Shown in pieces: positions 1 to 13,600 of a stretch of DNA of 64,000 nucleotides (the first letter of the stretch is position 1; the number at the start of each line of letters is the position of its first letter). The DNA lies in assembly GCF_037126465.1 (NCBI RefSeq), contig NC_088204.1, positions 79,545,807 through 79,609,806 on the forward strand, given 5' to 3'. Origin of the DNA: Ornithodoros turicata. Lineage: Eukaryota; Arthropoda; Arachnida; Ixodida; Argasidae. The position numbers and the translations under genes are program-made. Under the pieces are notes generated by a model. The model did not search any database. It had not been told where the DNA came from and saw only the letters and a list, made by a program, of their open reading frames with translations.

Positions 1-2550
1 TGTGTGGTGTATATATAAACAAACACGTGAACGCATACAGCAATTCGGATAATGGGCGTGCACTTTAATGAGTCTACACGGAGATAACATGCAGAAAGGA
101 TGTTTTTTTTTTGGCGAAGCATTATCATAGCATGGCAGAGGACATAGAGAACCAGCATATGACAGAATATGTGGATGTGTTTTCGATGCAAACTGTGCAG
201 TTTTGTTGAGACGCTTTCACCTTTGTCCTGGGTTGTTGTGGACCTCAGACAACGCCGAAATATGGAGATGATACGAAACAAAAAGCGAAGAAAGAAAGGG
301 AGGGTGGGGGGGTTGGTGAAGTACTAGAATGGCAGACGACAAGTCTTCTGCAGAAGACACGGTGATCCCATTTTGGTGCTTCGGCAGAAGATGCAGACGA
401 CACAAATTCCGGGCTTGTATTTCTTACGTGTTGCGCATTTTTACGTGATATCCTCAAATTTTATTTTTGATTGTCGAAGAGTGCAGCACGTTCAGAAAAA
501 TCGGTGATGAAAAATCTTTCGAGTTTCCATGAATCGGCTTCGGTCTCTCTATCGTTGACAAAAAAATCGGGCATTCGTGTCGTACGCGAATAAAACAGGT
601 TTCTCTTTCTTTCATTTCGATAAATCCGAAGTAATTTATGGGCGGGAAGTCGTCTTTGAATCCGATTCGCCGAAGACACTATAAGCGCAGAGCGTTTCAG
701 CGAACGGATCAGGTTCTTCCGAACAACAACAACAACAACTGGATCAGAATTTATTATTATCCGAATCGGGCAGTTAAACCTGTATTTGCGGAACCGGCAC
801 AGCGTAGCACGCCGAATCACGCAAAAGGAAAAAAAGAAAAGCAAAAAAAAAAAAAAAAGAAAAGGACTTTGTGGCGCATCCGCTTGACATCGTCCAATTG
901 CTTCCACAACTTCCGCCTTCGGACGCTGACGCAGCTTCTGCTCTGACGTGATCCAGGAAACATGTGTAATCCAGTTTTCCAGGACTTCGCTTATTCTTCA
1001 AAATAAATAAATAAAAACTTTGAGATAATAATAAGAATAACAATAAAAAATCGCTAATAAGGGGGTTCACCGTGAGAGACGAGCAGCGTGACGGGCTTGA
1101 CGGGTGATGGACATCGCGCGTTTTTTTTGTTTTTTTTTTTTTCTCTCTGTCGTGCGTTCCGTGTGGTCTGACATTAATAGAATCAGTGTGTGGTCATGGG
1201 CAACCATGCATCGGACAAAAAAAGAAAAAGAAGAAGGGTTCGTTCCGCTGAGCAAGCGGTGAAGTATGAAAGGGTTGTTCACTTCGCAACGCCGTATTCC
1301 AAAAAAGGAAGGGTCCTTTTTTTTCGCGTGATACACGCTAGAAATACCTCAGGTGTCCTCGTACTTCTCGTTAAAAAGAAAAAAGAAAGAGAAAATAAAA
1401 TAAATAAGTAAAACGGACTCAAAGGCTCTCAGAAACAATACTGCAGATAGAAGAATTCTGCTCCCTTTCTATAGTCTAGTCGAATCACATTATACAAATT
1501 TTCTAAGTAAGAGAATTTACTGCTACCTATACACTGAGTTAAAAAAGCACAAATATTGATACGTGTTAGTCTTATTATTGTTAGCACAGAAAACAATGTG
1601 GGTACAACCTAATGGAAGGTGTGCACAGTAAATGAACTACAACATAATGAAATATAAGTACAAACCACACAGACGCAAAATGTGCACACTACATATTTCC
1701 ACGTATAAATATGTGCGTGCCCAAAAGTCGTATAACACATCACTAATGAAAAAATGGCTAGGAAGCAAGCGAGCTGGTTTACATTATGCAACATCACTAA
1801 TGTCGATATTAATATAGTAAAGACAGCTTCCTTTCTGTTACTTGCGCTCACACATTTTCGTCTAATCAATACAATTCTGTGACGTAATATCCCATTCTTT
1901 TAATCCAATATCTCAGTACCAAGTACCAATCTGACACGGACAGTCGTCATGTTAATAGACGATTACATGCTACTAAATAGCAGTACGACATCTGAAGGCT
2001 TCGACAATGAAGCGATCAACTCTGCAGAATTCATGTATTGCCCAATTCATGTATTGTATCTGTAGTGCCTTGCTTGATTTTACATCCCCTCTCTTCGCCT
2101 TTACCTTTTCGACACAATTTCATTGGAATGCAGAGGGGGGAACGCCCCCCAAACGCTCAGAGATGCACAACTTAGAAGCGAGAGCTCATTTGTGGCTGCC
2201 CTACCCGTCATCACCAAAGTGGGGATTGGTCCTAACGACTCTCCCTGCCATATATTATTGCCGTCACGGGACATTAGGACGCATCAAGTGTGCCTGCTTA
2301 TGCAGATGAAATAGACGCAGGGAGCTGTGTTTTTTTATTTTGTATTTTCACAAAGATGGAAAAACAATAGGCCTGTGCGAATATTATAATTTTTTTTTAG
2401 TACCGAAACGAATAAGTTGTGTGTTTGATTCGGTTTCAGAATCGAATACAGAATTCTACACGGGATTCTTCTTCGAATTTCGAACCAGTCTTTCCCAAAT
2501 CAAATCTGTTCGTGTAGTTCAGAAGCTGCCCACGTAGGGCTAAAAAAAAA
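1..2550. other. AT-rich intergenic stretch, no gene recognised
   Basis: Both strands carry only short open frames made largely of homopolymer runs (poly-A near 840-860, poly-T near 1120-1140) and low-complexity residues. I see no splice-bounded exon with a recognisable domain. The 5' untranslated exon of the tweety gene could lie here but cannot be identified by eye. Confidence 0.5.
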
Positions 2551-2559
2551 AACACGAGA

Positions 2560-3035
2560 GAGTTCGTAAAACAAAAATGAGCGAGACTTCATATTCTGAT
2601 CCATATGAATACGTATTGCATACACATGCTGTACACATGTTTATATCCGTACATGCACTGTATGTGTATCCGATCCAGTTATACAACTACGTACAGTAGA
2701 ACCTCTTTATAGTAACTCCTCTTGTAGTAAAACTCTGCTTATAGTAAACGAGAACTGCGGTCCCGATAGAATCCCATACATTCAATGGCACACCTGATAT
2801 AATAAAACTCCTGATCTAGTAAAATTTCATCATGGTCCCAGAGAGTTTACTACAAAGGGGTTCTACTGTATTTGCTTCATATTTAATTCGAAAGACACGA
2901 GAGAGTTTATAAAATAAAATGAGCACGACTTCATATTCTGATCCATATGAATATATCGTATGTACACACGTACTGTACACATGTTCATATCCGTCTGCAC
3001 GTGTATCCGATCCAGTTATACAACTATTCGCTTCA
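2560..3035. repeat. Direct duplication of a ~140 bp segment flanking a MITE
   Basis: The segment at about 2560-2690 (from 'cacgagagagtt' to 'ccagttatacaactac') recurs at about 2893-3035 with small differences. The two copies lie on either side of the TA-flanked MITE at 2694-2868. Confidence 0.75.
2694..2868. mobile_element. Tc1/mariner-type MITE (TA target site)
   Basis: A 175-bp element begins CAGTAGAACCTCTTTATA and ends with the inverse ...GGTTCTACTG. It is flanked by TA on both sides (2692-2693 and 2869-2870). TA duplication and CAGT termini are typical of Tc1/mariner/pogo derivatives. It has no coding capacity. Confidence 0.8.
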
Positions 3036-3099
3036 TATTCGATACAGTTTTGTAACTACCCACTTCATATTTGCTTTGGCTATGTATCAATTTGGTTTC

Positions 3100-3979
3100 T
3101 ATTTGCTTCGGTTTTAACATATTTCCACATGCCTAGAGCACAACATCAGGGTGTAGGTTTCGGCGCAGCTGGTTGAGAGGGCATCTTCGATACCTAGCAC
3201 TAGGGGGCAGGACTGATCTGGGACAAAGGTGTGGAAAGTAGAATGTGAGGCAATCAGTAGTTCGGATGGTGGGGCTTGAGGCACGAGGAAGAAATTTTCA
3301 CCCCATCTAGTACAAGTTAAACAAACTAGCAACGCACTAACGGCGACGACGCATGAATGGATAGAGAAACGTCTCGGCGCACTCAAGTCACAATAGAGAA
3401 AATTTTATTACACACACATCATGCCCTTTCTTTCTACCTCTTTTGTTGAGGATTTGCCCTTCCCTAATGGCAAGTTGAGCATCCTACGCTACATATTTTA
3501 TCTCTTGCGGTAAGAACGCGACAAAAGGCTCGCAAATGCGCTGCTCTCGCTCTTTAAATATGCAGAAAGCGTATATAATCTCTCTTTTGGTTTGCACATT
3601 AGTGCCGTGTAACGCTGTCATGTCTCGAAACCTGGGGCTGCAATCGCGTTCTCTGCAGTGAATTGCTATGTGCCTGAGCTGCTTGTATGTTTAACTTAAG
3701 TTTGCGCGAGCTATCCCAGTCTTGCGCAGTTGCCATTCAATATACTATACTCACTACAAAGAAGGGAAAAGGTACGCTAACAAGATAAATATGCATAAAC
3801 ACAATCCAGTCAATAGTGTAGCCTTGTAAGTTGTTTTATACATTTTCATGGTGAAACCAATAAAAAAAGTGTTTAATGCTCGTCTGGAAACAGATTCTCG
3901 CAAGGCAATGTGTATACATTTTTTAAGGACGGGGCTACGACGGTCTTCCATTATCCCCTTTGAGGAGTAACTAACATAT
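3100..3979. other. Non-coding stretch upstream of the tweety gene
   Basis: Only short unconvincing frames occur here. I see no domain, RNA gene or clear promoter. Confidence 0.4.
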
Positions 3980-3987
3980 GCTTTTAC

Positions 3988-4472
3988 CAGTGATGGCCAG
4001 TAGTTAACTACATGAACTACATGTAGTTGAACTACCTGATTGTAGTTCAAAAGTAGTTATCAACTACTTGCAGAAATGTAGTGGCAACTACTAGTTAAAC
4101 TACTATTTCGAGTAGTTAACTACAGTAGTTAGGTTACTGCAGGCGCCAACTACTTCCGATTTTGCCGCAAGCTTTACGGCACGATTGTGCTTCCGACTTT
4201 TACCTCGAGCTACTTGTTTGATGAGAACGGAGGTGCAGAGCAATTGTGCCGTGCACGCGTACTAAACCTTCACTTTTATCACTGCTCATGATTCATATTT
4301 AGGTGTCCAAGAACACTACAGAATGGGATTGGGGTTGATGTACAACGTTAAGTAGTTATAGATGTAGTTAAAATACATTGCAGTAGTTAAAGAAGTAGTT
4401 TTAACTACCTCCCCTGAAAAGTAGTTGAACTACTAGTTAAACTACTGTAGAAGTAGTTAGTGGCCATCACTG
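3988..4472. mobile_element. hAT-type non-autonomous element rich in TAGTTA repeats
   Basis: A 485-bp element begins CAGTGATGGCCAGTAGTTA and ends with the inverse TAGTTAGTGGCCATCACTG. It is flanked by the exact 8-bp direct repeat GCTTTTAC (3980-3987 and 4473-4480). The 8-bp duplication and CA...TG-type termini fit the hAT superfamily. Both ends are packed with alternating TAGTT/AACTA words that can fold back. Confidence 0.88.
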
Positions 4473-4533
4473 GCTTTTACATCCATATATGTAGCTGATG
4501 GGTACCACGCAACATTTCTTTCTCACAATGCAG

Positions 4534-4686
4534 GGTGGCATGGCCATCACCATATTAAGCAGCACCAATGGTGACAAATACCCCGTGTCCATCGTGGCAG
4601 ATTGGTTCCACGTCATCCCGCACGTGGACATCACCTTTGCATCTGTCAACTCCACCTTCGACCCCACAAACAACATCTACTTAGAG
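4534..4686 (+). CDS. tty: tweety coding exon 1 (N-terminal extracellular segment)
   Basis: The acceptor is cag at 4531-4533 and the donor is GAG|GTGAGC. Translation starts at 4540-4542 and gives 49 residues ending N-N-I-Y-L-E, phase 0. It contains W22-F-H and the N-S-T glycosylation site at 37. A non-coding exon must lie upstream. Confidence 0.88.
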
Positions 4687-7600
4687 GTGAGCTCCCTGGT
4701 TTTGTCTGATGTGTCAGTTTATGTTTGTGCCTGTCTCTCTGTCACCACAAATGTAACAAGAGCCGCTGAAGGGTACATGAAGTTGTGTGACGAAGCTTAG
4801 ATAAAAGATCTCACATTGGAGCTTTAGAACATTGGATGTCATGCCAAACCATATTACCTCAACCACATCCATGCTGTTAACTGCAGGCAACAGCACCGTG
4901 TATTGCATTAAAGTAGGGGTGCAAAAGTATCAGTTTTAAAAATCAATAAGTATCGCTGTCTGAAACAGAATATTGATAAACATCTATTAAAAATATTGAT
5001 ACTTTATCGATATATAATATCTGTGGGGAAAAGATCCATATTTTATGAACATATTGAAACAATCAATAACATCTACTGGGTCATATCTATACAAATATTG
5101 ATATCATTCTATCGTTAATTAAAAGCTATTGCACGCTTTCTCTTTTGTGGGGATTCGCCAGTGATGGCAACGTGCTTTGTGTCGACAATATTTGGAAAAT
5201 GCCACTGCAAGTTATAAGGAAACACACGGAAGAACACAGCATGAAACACAAAACATCTTTTTTTTCTCATAGCTTTCATGTGTTGCCAGGATGTCTTTTT
5301 CACAGGGCACTAATGAAACAGTGACAATACTACTGCATGAATAGTGTTGTATGTAGAAGATTTTCTTGTTTGGAATTTGAGGAGCAAGCTATAACTTCTC
5401 AAATTAGTTGCTTACAGCCCCTAAAATCTTGTATCTGTTCTTGAATACACCCGTGATGATACTTTCAGTACCAGTGCAGGAGGGAAGTTATCTTTTTTTC
5501 TTTCCACTATGACTACTGCAAGAATAATACAGAAGTCCGGAAGAAGCCAAATATGCGTGGCATGAAGCAAGAAGTGGCGGCACTTGTCTTCAACCATGAG
5601 ATATCGCAGACGATCCTCCCGTCTTGTTTGTGCTGAGTTTGGCACTTTGTTTTTCTTTCTTAGCAATTCTTCTCGATGCTTTTGGCTCTCGTCCAGACAC
5701 GCTGTAGAACAGCGAACGCTATAATAGCTTGCAGATTATTGGGCAGACGAGAGCCCTACTCACTGTATTCTCATGGATGCACAGGCACAACACATGAGGA
5801 AAGCTCAACCAATTCACTGGTTGATTTGGAGTGACTTGTTTTACCGGAGAACGCACAATTCATTGTCCATCCAGATCGGATTTCAGTGTCTCCATGCTAG
5901 AGGTGTGCTGATGAAAAAAAAAATTCAGTCCGAGACATGAGCCACACGATGACAGCAGGACATCAGCACGACGTGCATTTTATTGTCCCACCGATTATCG
6001 CAAATAGACATCCAGAAGACATCCCGTTTATGTCAGTTTCGGACAGAGATATTCTGACCATTTCACGACGTCCTCTGGACATTGGTGGTTGCGTGGGTCG
6101 CTTCCGATCAACCTGCGATGAAGCACACCTTGTCGCTTCGTCGAGAAAGCTCAGATTTGGCCAGCATCTCCTGACAACCAAAATTAAGGAACAGTACCGA
6201 AACAAAATTTTACGCTAGAGATGCGCTGATGAAAAAAAAAATCAGGCTGAGACACAAGCCACACGATGACAGCAGGACACCAGCACGACTTGTGGTTTTA
6301 TTGTCCTGCCGAACATTGCAAATAGACATCCAGAAGACATCCCATTTATGTCAGTTTCGGACAGAGATATTCTGACCATTTCACGACGTCCTCTGGACAT
6401 TGGTGGTTGCATGGGTCGCTTCCGATCAATCCGCGATGAAGCACCCTTTGTCGAGAAAGCTCGGATTTGGCCAGCATCCGCTCCAGCATCTCCTGACAGC
6501 CAAAATTAAGAAGCAGTACCGAAACAAAATTTTAAGTTTTCCCAAGTGTCAAGAATTCGAAGTCTTGCTGTCGTAGAAGATGTTACGAGATTGCGTCTTC
6601 ATTTACGTGTGCACAGAGTCTGGGCATCCTAATCGCCGTCCCAGGCTTCTGGCTCATCCTCACTCTGCTGGCATTCCTAGTTTTCTTCCTGTGCCGATGT
6701 TGCGACTCTGGTCTGCGCAAGAAACGTCGCCTGACGCCCCTCAAATGGACCCTGGCCCTCTTTGCACTTTTCTGCTGGTAAGTCAGCACGATGAGCTCAA
6801 CACTCTCCATGTCACCGACATGGAAATAATTTTGTTTCCAATGTAAATGGCACATGAGCAACTTTAGGTGGCTTGGAAGTCGGCTTTTGGGATCCTCCAC
6901 ATGGATTAACTGCCTTTGGTACCATTAATCAGAGTTCGAGGTAACTCGTTACAAGTAACTCGTTACTGTAACTAAGTTCCTTTTTTTGGTAACTTGTAAC
7001 TTAACTAGGTACTTTTGCGCCGTGGCAACTTTTAGACGAACTCGTTCCTTTTTCAGGTAACTTTGCCAAGGTAAGTTAAGTTAAGTTCCAAGTTACTTTT
7101 AACTCGCTTTTCACTCACGTCCACATATTTTCTTGCTTTCTCTCCGGTTCCTTCATGGTATTTTGCCATAAAACGTGATATTCAATCAATGACAGTACTT
7201 TATTCAGGAAGTAAGAACCGCTGCCATTGAAATGAAGCTGACCCATTGTGCGCCCACACGGAGTAAGATGCTAGCGTTCGAATAGACCTTTACCAGAGAA
7301 ACGTCATCATGACATTGGTAGACAGACTGAAACCGAAACAAATCGAAGTACGTAACTTGGAAGTAACTCGTTCTTTCTTTTAAGTAACTCACTAACTGCG
7401 AGTTACATTTCAGGCTGAAGAACTTCGTTATTAACTTAGTTACATTTTGCACACGGTAACTTAACTTGTAACGAGTTCGTTTTGACGGGTAACTTCTCAA
7501 TCTATGCCATTAATGGTGTCGTGACACCTCAAGTAATTCTGTATAAATGTAACAGGCAGTTATCTGCATCACTCGGAACCTGTATTCCAAGTATTACCGT

Positions 7601-10600
7601 AAAGTGCGTAATACATGCGTAGAAAATCGGTACCACGAATACCGAAACTCATCCAGTTGTGACGTCATGGCAGGCGTCTCCGCCAGTCAGGCTGTCGTGG
7701 GAGAGGTCACGTGATCACGAGGGCCAATAGGAATGGCCTGGGCTCTAGCTGCTCAGACGTCACAGCTCGATGCCGAAGTTTTAACTGAATAGCAACGAGG
7801 GCTGCTTGTATTTGTAGCGTAGCTTGAAGCCCTATACTTTCATTGTCTCTCGAGCTACATACAGTGTATACACACAGCAATGTGCATCTTGCAGCGGCGC
7901 TCTGTCGCTGGGGCTGTTCGGCAACGACCAAGTACACAGCGGTGTGGTAAGCGTACAGAGAGCGACGCAGAACATGGAAAACATCATCGACTCTGTCAAA
8001 AATGAGGTCAGTGCTGCATCTTACAGCTTGTCTCTGCTGAGATTAAGCTCAACACTTCCAGCGTACAGAAATGAGCAGTGAAACTTGGAAGAACAAATTT
8101 GAGGGGCTGCGATGGTTCTTAGAGCTTTGTGTAGTGAACCAGTGAAAAAAATTCTTGAATACGACGGCCAAAATAGAGAAATTGCCGGCGAATATTCATG
8201 TGCTTATTAGCAAGAGTTGGATCAATAGCGTAGCCACGGGCAGATTCGCACAAATCGTGCAAATCCGTGAAGAAGAAAAAAAAAAAGACAGAAAAGAAAT
8301 ATGTATATGTGGGGGGTTCAGCTGTAACAATCGCGAAAGTTTTTGCAGTTCCTCGCCTGTAAGCAGCATTCTTGAACCGTTTTGAAATTATGAGCTTTCC
8401 GGCATTGTTTTGGTAGGCGTCACCATTCTGCAAGTTGGCTTCATCTAGCGCACGGGTGCATTAGGTGAAGCCCACTTTACAAACCTACCAGTACGGCTAG
8501 ACTGTACGTACGTTTCCGCCAAAAATGGCGAAATGTAACGTTTTGATGCCAGGTGAAGCCCACCTTACGGAGCAGCTTATGTTGCTCCGTGTCATTTTCT
8601 CCCCTTGGTATTCTTTGTAAAAGTATGTGGATTTTTTTGGCACGCTTTCTGTTCTTTTTTTTTTCTCTTTCCTTTGTAACCTTACTTGTGCATTTCTATA
8701 TTGTATTTTTTGTACTATCGACAAAAGTGAGCGAAGAAAAAACCAACAAACATTACGGGACAGTGAAGGCAACATCGCTTCTTTTCGCCTCTCCGTCTGT
8801 ACGCCTTTTTTTCAGCGTAGGGCAAAGTAATTCATTCACGGGGAGGGGAGGGGGGTACAGGACAAGCATGACGACAATCGAATGCTCTGATAATGTTCAA
8901 ACCATTTTGACGATATCTGAGTACAGCTCCTGATTTCTTTACACCTGGCCCACTCATTCGACAGGGCGTCGCACTGGGCACGAAAGTAGAGTCAGACGAA
9001 CGACAGGACTACAGGTGCATAAGCTACCTGCGCGAGGTCAACGGGACACACATGAATCTGCAGTACGCAACAGTTGACCACATCGTGAAGTTTGTGTGTC
9101 CCGTGGCGGGCACTAACACCCAGCGTATAACTAACACACCCTAACGTCTAACCTAACCTAGCCCAACCTAACCTAACCTAGAGGAGAGCACTACCGTGTA
9201 TGGAGTTCTATAGATTGAGCAGTGCGACAATATAAAAATGGAAGCCACTGACATGCTCATTAAAATGAGTCGTCCAAGTAATCCTATGAACGGTGGAGGT
9301 TGTAGCGCGGATAGGGAAGGCAATCTCGCGTTCTTGATTACCTTGAGGCGAAAAAGAAATTGACATTAGAGCACCAGAAACTGAAATACTTGTTGATGCT
9401 TTCAATAAAAGCGGTAAGGTAAATTTATAGAAGTGAACGAGCGGTAGCGTGTTTCTTCATTTTTCTATTTTTGTTCTTGTCGAAAGTACAATGATTTCGT
9501 GATTTGGCAAAAGTACAATGATTTGAAAATTATCATTACAACTGCACTTTACAGGCTTTGTCGATTGCTCTAGCAATGACTCAGGCAAAAACAGCGAGGT
9601 ATGCCTCACGAGTCATCAAACGTACCAAAATATTCTAAATGGCTACGTACTCGCCGGAGGATTGTCAGACTTTCGGCACTTACCTTCTAGAAACTTTTGC
9701 GACGAATGAGGAAGGCTTTGAACAATTTTTAATTGCGGGAAATTTATTTTTCAATTGAACTTTGAAAATTGCCAAGGGAACCTCACTTTTTTTTCCACAG
9801 AAATATGAAGTCCTCCACTGATAACCACACAACCAACCGAAATTATGCACTGTATCGCAACATATATAGTCTAAAAAATCTGTAAAAATTCGGCTTTAGC
9901 CCACTCCTGCTTGATTTTCGCAAAGAAAAGCGCACGGTATTTGCGGGGTGAGGAGCAAGTGTTCCGACCTCTTGTTTTACCTTTCTTTGCGCCGCGTTGA
10001 CCTTGATGCTGGTGACAACCGACTTATCACAGGCTCCTTGGTAGTCAAGGATCATACTCGGATTCGTATACGACTCTTCGTATACCACTCGGATATCGTC
10101 TAATAATTTGGACATTATCAGAGGACCGTCTGATTGTTAAAGCATTCGATTGTCCTCGTCTTGGGCCTATTGGTTGTACGTTTTTGTCTACCCTCCCTTC
10201 GGAAATTATTTGCCCTACGCTGAAAAAAAGTCACAGGGACGCAGATGGTACAGACGGAGAAATCGTGCTAAAAGTGGACATAATTTTACAAACAATACGA
10301 AGGGAAGACAACGATATGGAGCAACACCAGCTTCTCCGTAAGGTGGGCTTCACCTAACATCAACGCGTTACATTTCGCCATTTCTGGCGGAAACGTACGT
10401 ACAGTCAAGCCATACTGGTAGGTTTGTAAAGTGGGCTTCACCTAATGCACCCGTGCGCTAGGTGAAGCCGACTTGCAGAATGGTGACGCCTACCAAAACA
10501 ATGCCAGCTTTCCAAACCACTTCCAATCTCGCGGCATTGCCGGTCAGGGTTTTCGTATTGAGCCCTTGCCTTGGCTGTCTGGCTACCCCGCCGAGTAGAA

Positions 10601-13600
10601 TCAGTAGAACATTGACGTTGTGCGAAAGTGAAAATCATTTCGCGTTCTCATCCGCAACGGCCAGACGCCAACCTGATCGCGCGGCATTGTCACCCAAACT
10701 TGCGTTTGCAACTTTAATTACCCCAACAACGCAATGATGCTCATAAAAACATCGTTCTTACCTCTTGAACTTTGAGGAACTCCGTAACATAACTGTCACT
10801 CCATAGGGGGACGCAATTTTTTTCGAACGTGTTCGTTACTCAGCAGAAATCTCGCTGTCACTCCGCGTCGTCTGCGCAATTCAGTTCGCGTCAGTTTCTC
10901 ATATCACATCTTTGTCGAACCAGAATAAAAGAGATAACAAACGTTTCGTCCAGCGGGGAGGCAACTTTAGTTGTCAACTGTCTAGGCGCGCAAAACAAAC
11001 CGCGCGGGACTTCGTTTGATTTTATTTCTGCGACGCCAAGAGCGGCGGGAGGTCACGTGACGCGCGTAGTTGCACGTGTGGACGCATGTGAGCGCGTCGA
11101 GCGGCTCGCGCTTTGCGGGCATCCAGACGTATCATCCGAAAGTTTGTTAAGTGCTCAGTTTTAAAATGCGCTGGAACCTCAGTACGATGTTGCCCGAATT
11201 TAACGTTCCTCGAGGAGGAGGACGTGTTTTATCGTGCCAGCAAATCTGGCGCTCAGGCGTTCCAACCAACAACCTTCGAACCGAAACCTACCGCGAGGTT
11301 TGAAAGTACTATCGACTAAAGCACCCCACTTTGCACGACCCCGATGCTAATGCGACTCTGACGTCAATACGAGGTCTTGTGTTGATGTGACTGCGATGTC
11401 AATGTGAGATTTTGTGTTAAAGGGTCAGTGAAGTGCAAAATTTCTCCTCGCGGAAGTAAAGGTGCTGTTTGTTCTGGACAGCATGTACAAAAGGAACGGG
11501 ATTGAGCTCGTGAGGTCGTGAGTGTGTTCTGTTTTCCCTCTTCTCTCCTCCTCAGGGAGAGCCTTCCTCCTCTCTCACGAGAAATTTTTGCACTTTAGTG
11601 CCACTATAATGCGAATCAGACGCTACTGTGGTATTTTGTGTTGTTGTAACTGTTTTTTTTTTTTACCGCAGTACTATTGCGACATTATACTTGGCATGTA
11701 ATTGTTCCTGTAAATTAAAATTAAATGTGCTCTGACTTTCAGAGCGGCGTGGTGGAGCGCGCCCTGTCAACGGAGGTGGGACCCGAGTTGGAGAAACTGG
11801 TGACTACACTGGGTCGAGGTGGTTCACACGTTCCTGATCCCGAGACAAAGTCCCGATTGGATGCTGCCCTCTCCTCCCTTCCGGGCAATGCCAGCCTCGG
11901 AGCAGATCGTGTGCGCTCCATTTACGACAAGATCCGTCGACTCGATCTCCATTCTTTGCCCTACCTTTTGCACTGGGCAGAGATAATCAGGTAGAAGAGA
12001 TTAGCGTTAATGTGACTAATCTGAATGCGAGGTCTTCTGTCAGTATGACCTCGAAAATTAATGTAAAATCGCATGCTACAACTTCCAAATTTGTAGGAGA
12101 TCTTGCGGTAACATGAACCCAATGTTAATATGAAGTTTCGTTGTAATGTGACATGGTCTTAATATCCAATTCCATGTTAATGTGGCTCTGGCGTTAATAT
12201 GAAACTTTGTGATAATATGACATTAATGCGAGGTAACGTGAATTGAAGGTTTGTTTTAATGTGACTGATTTTAATGCGTACTTCTGTGTTAATGTGAAAT
12301 TTTGTGCTAATGTGATGTTAATGGCTTTGTCTATGTCAAGTACAATGGTCTGGACGTATGCTTGACACCGATGCCATACTGATCGCAGTGCATGATGCAA
12401 CAGTTCTGTGTATTTAGATACTGACTGGTGAAATTTAAGTATACCAGTACGTGCCAATACAGTACTGTGCACAGTATGCATGTGTATGCAGTGCTAACAT
12501 GCTATCGATGCCAACATTCTCGTTCAGGTGGCCGGCAACAATAGCGCTGCTGTGCGTCCTGATACTGGTGTGCCTCATCCTGCTGTGGGGTGTGGTCCGG
12601 CATTCGCGTTGTCTGCTGATCTTGTAAGTACGGCACCATTTCATGCACAAGATTAACGTTGTCAGAACGTTGTCAGAATGTTGTCAGAACGTTGTCAGAG
12701 CCAGTTTGCAAACAGTGTCATCATTCCATGTTTTTGAATCTGGTAGAGCCTCCTTTGCTTTGGATGAATTTCTCAGCAAAAATGCATCTCAGCTAGCTAG
12801 GACAGCTGACAAACTTACATTTTTCGTCACATTTAAAAAGAAAATTGATTTTACGTTAGTGCACACAAGACTGGTGATTTTGAGCTGAGTTATTTTTGAG
12901 TCTGATAGAGGGCAGAACTGTTCTGAGGGTGGGGGGCAGCTGCCCCGGGTGCCTTACTCAGAGTAGGTGCTGGACGGCATGTCTCAGCAGCTTAGGTAAA
13001 GATAAGAGCCAAGGGAATTTTAAGACTTCTGAAGAACAACTTTTCTTTGCCGTACTTGCGCTTTTTTTTTTTTTTTGAGGCAGTGCTGCCTGAAAGTAGG
13101 GAGAGCTTCAGGTTTATCCTGCTCTGGGCAAAATTTTGCCTCGGAACGGCTCTGATAGAGAGTAACCAAAATAATGTTTCGCACACATGCTTTACAGCAA
13201 CAGAGCTCATCAACAGGGGTGTTGATTACTTTCACTGGAAAAATAACTCAATCAGAAACCAACTATTCTATGTACAGTAGCATACTGGTGCAACATATGC
13301 AAATGTAACAATGCTGAGTAATAAAAATAATGTGCAACACGTAATAATCAACTTCTTTATTACGTTACTTTTGGGCTGTAGGTTTTCAGTTTTGGGCTTG
13401 TTATCAGTGGTCCTTTGCTGGGTGCTTGTTTCCCTTTACCTTGGCATCTGTGTGGTAAGTAAAACTTTTAAATATAAAAAGTTCAGAACAATTAATTACT
13501 CTTACTGATCATTATTGTATATAAATTATTTCTACATTCGCTGCAGGCTGGCTCAGACTTTTGCCTCGACCCAGAGCCCTTTATCTACAAGCAGTCGGGT

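Larger units (their letters stand above)
8401..10505. mobile_element. 2.1-kb DNA transposon with long terminal inverted repeats
   Basis: The ends GGCATTGTTTTGGTAGGCGT and its inverse are bounded by the exact 8-bp direct repeat AGCTTTCC (8393-8400 and 10506-10513). Inverted similarity runs inward for about 500 bp, with gaps (8401-8920 against about 10090-10505). It includes several copies of AGGTGAAGCCCACTTTAC and a shared 'tcagcgtagggcaaa' block. The interior has no recognisable transposase. It contains an unassigned open frame (8965-9144) and a (CCTAA) patch. Long inverted repeats with an 8-bp duplication suggest a MULE-, P- or hAT-like foldback element. The superfamily is unresolved. Confidence 0.85.

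Noticed and set aside
638..946. 102-residue plus-strand frame near the left end
   Set aside because: It is dominated by poly-N and poly-K from AAC and poly-A runs, with no domain.
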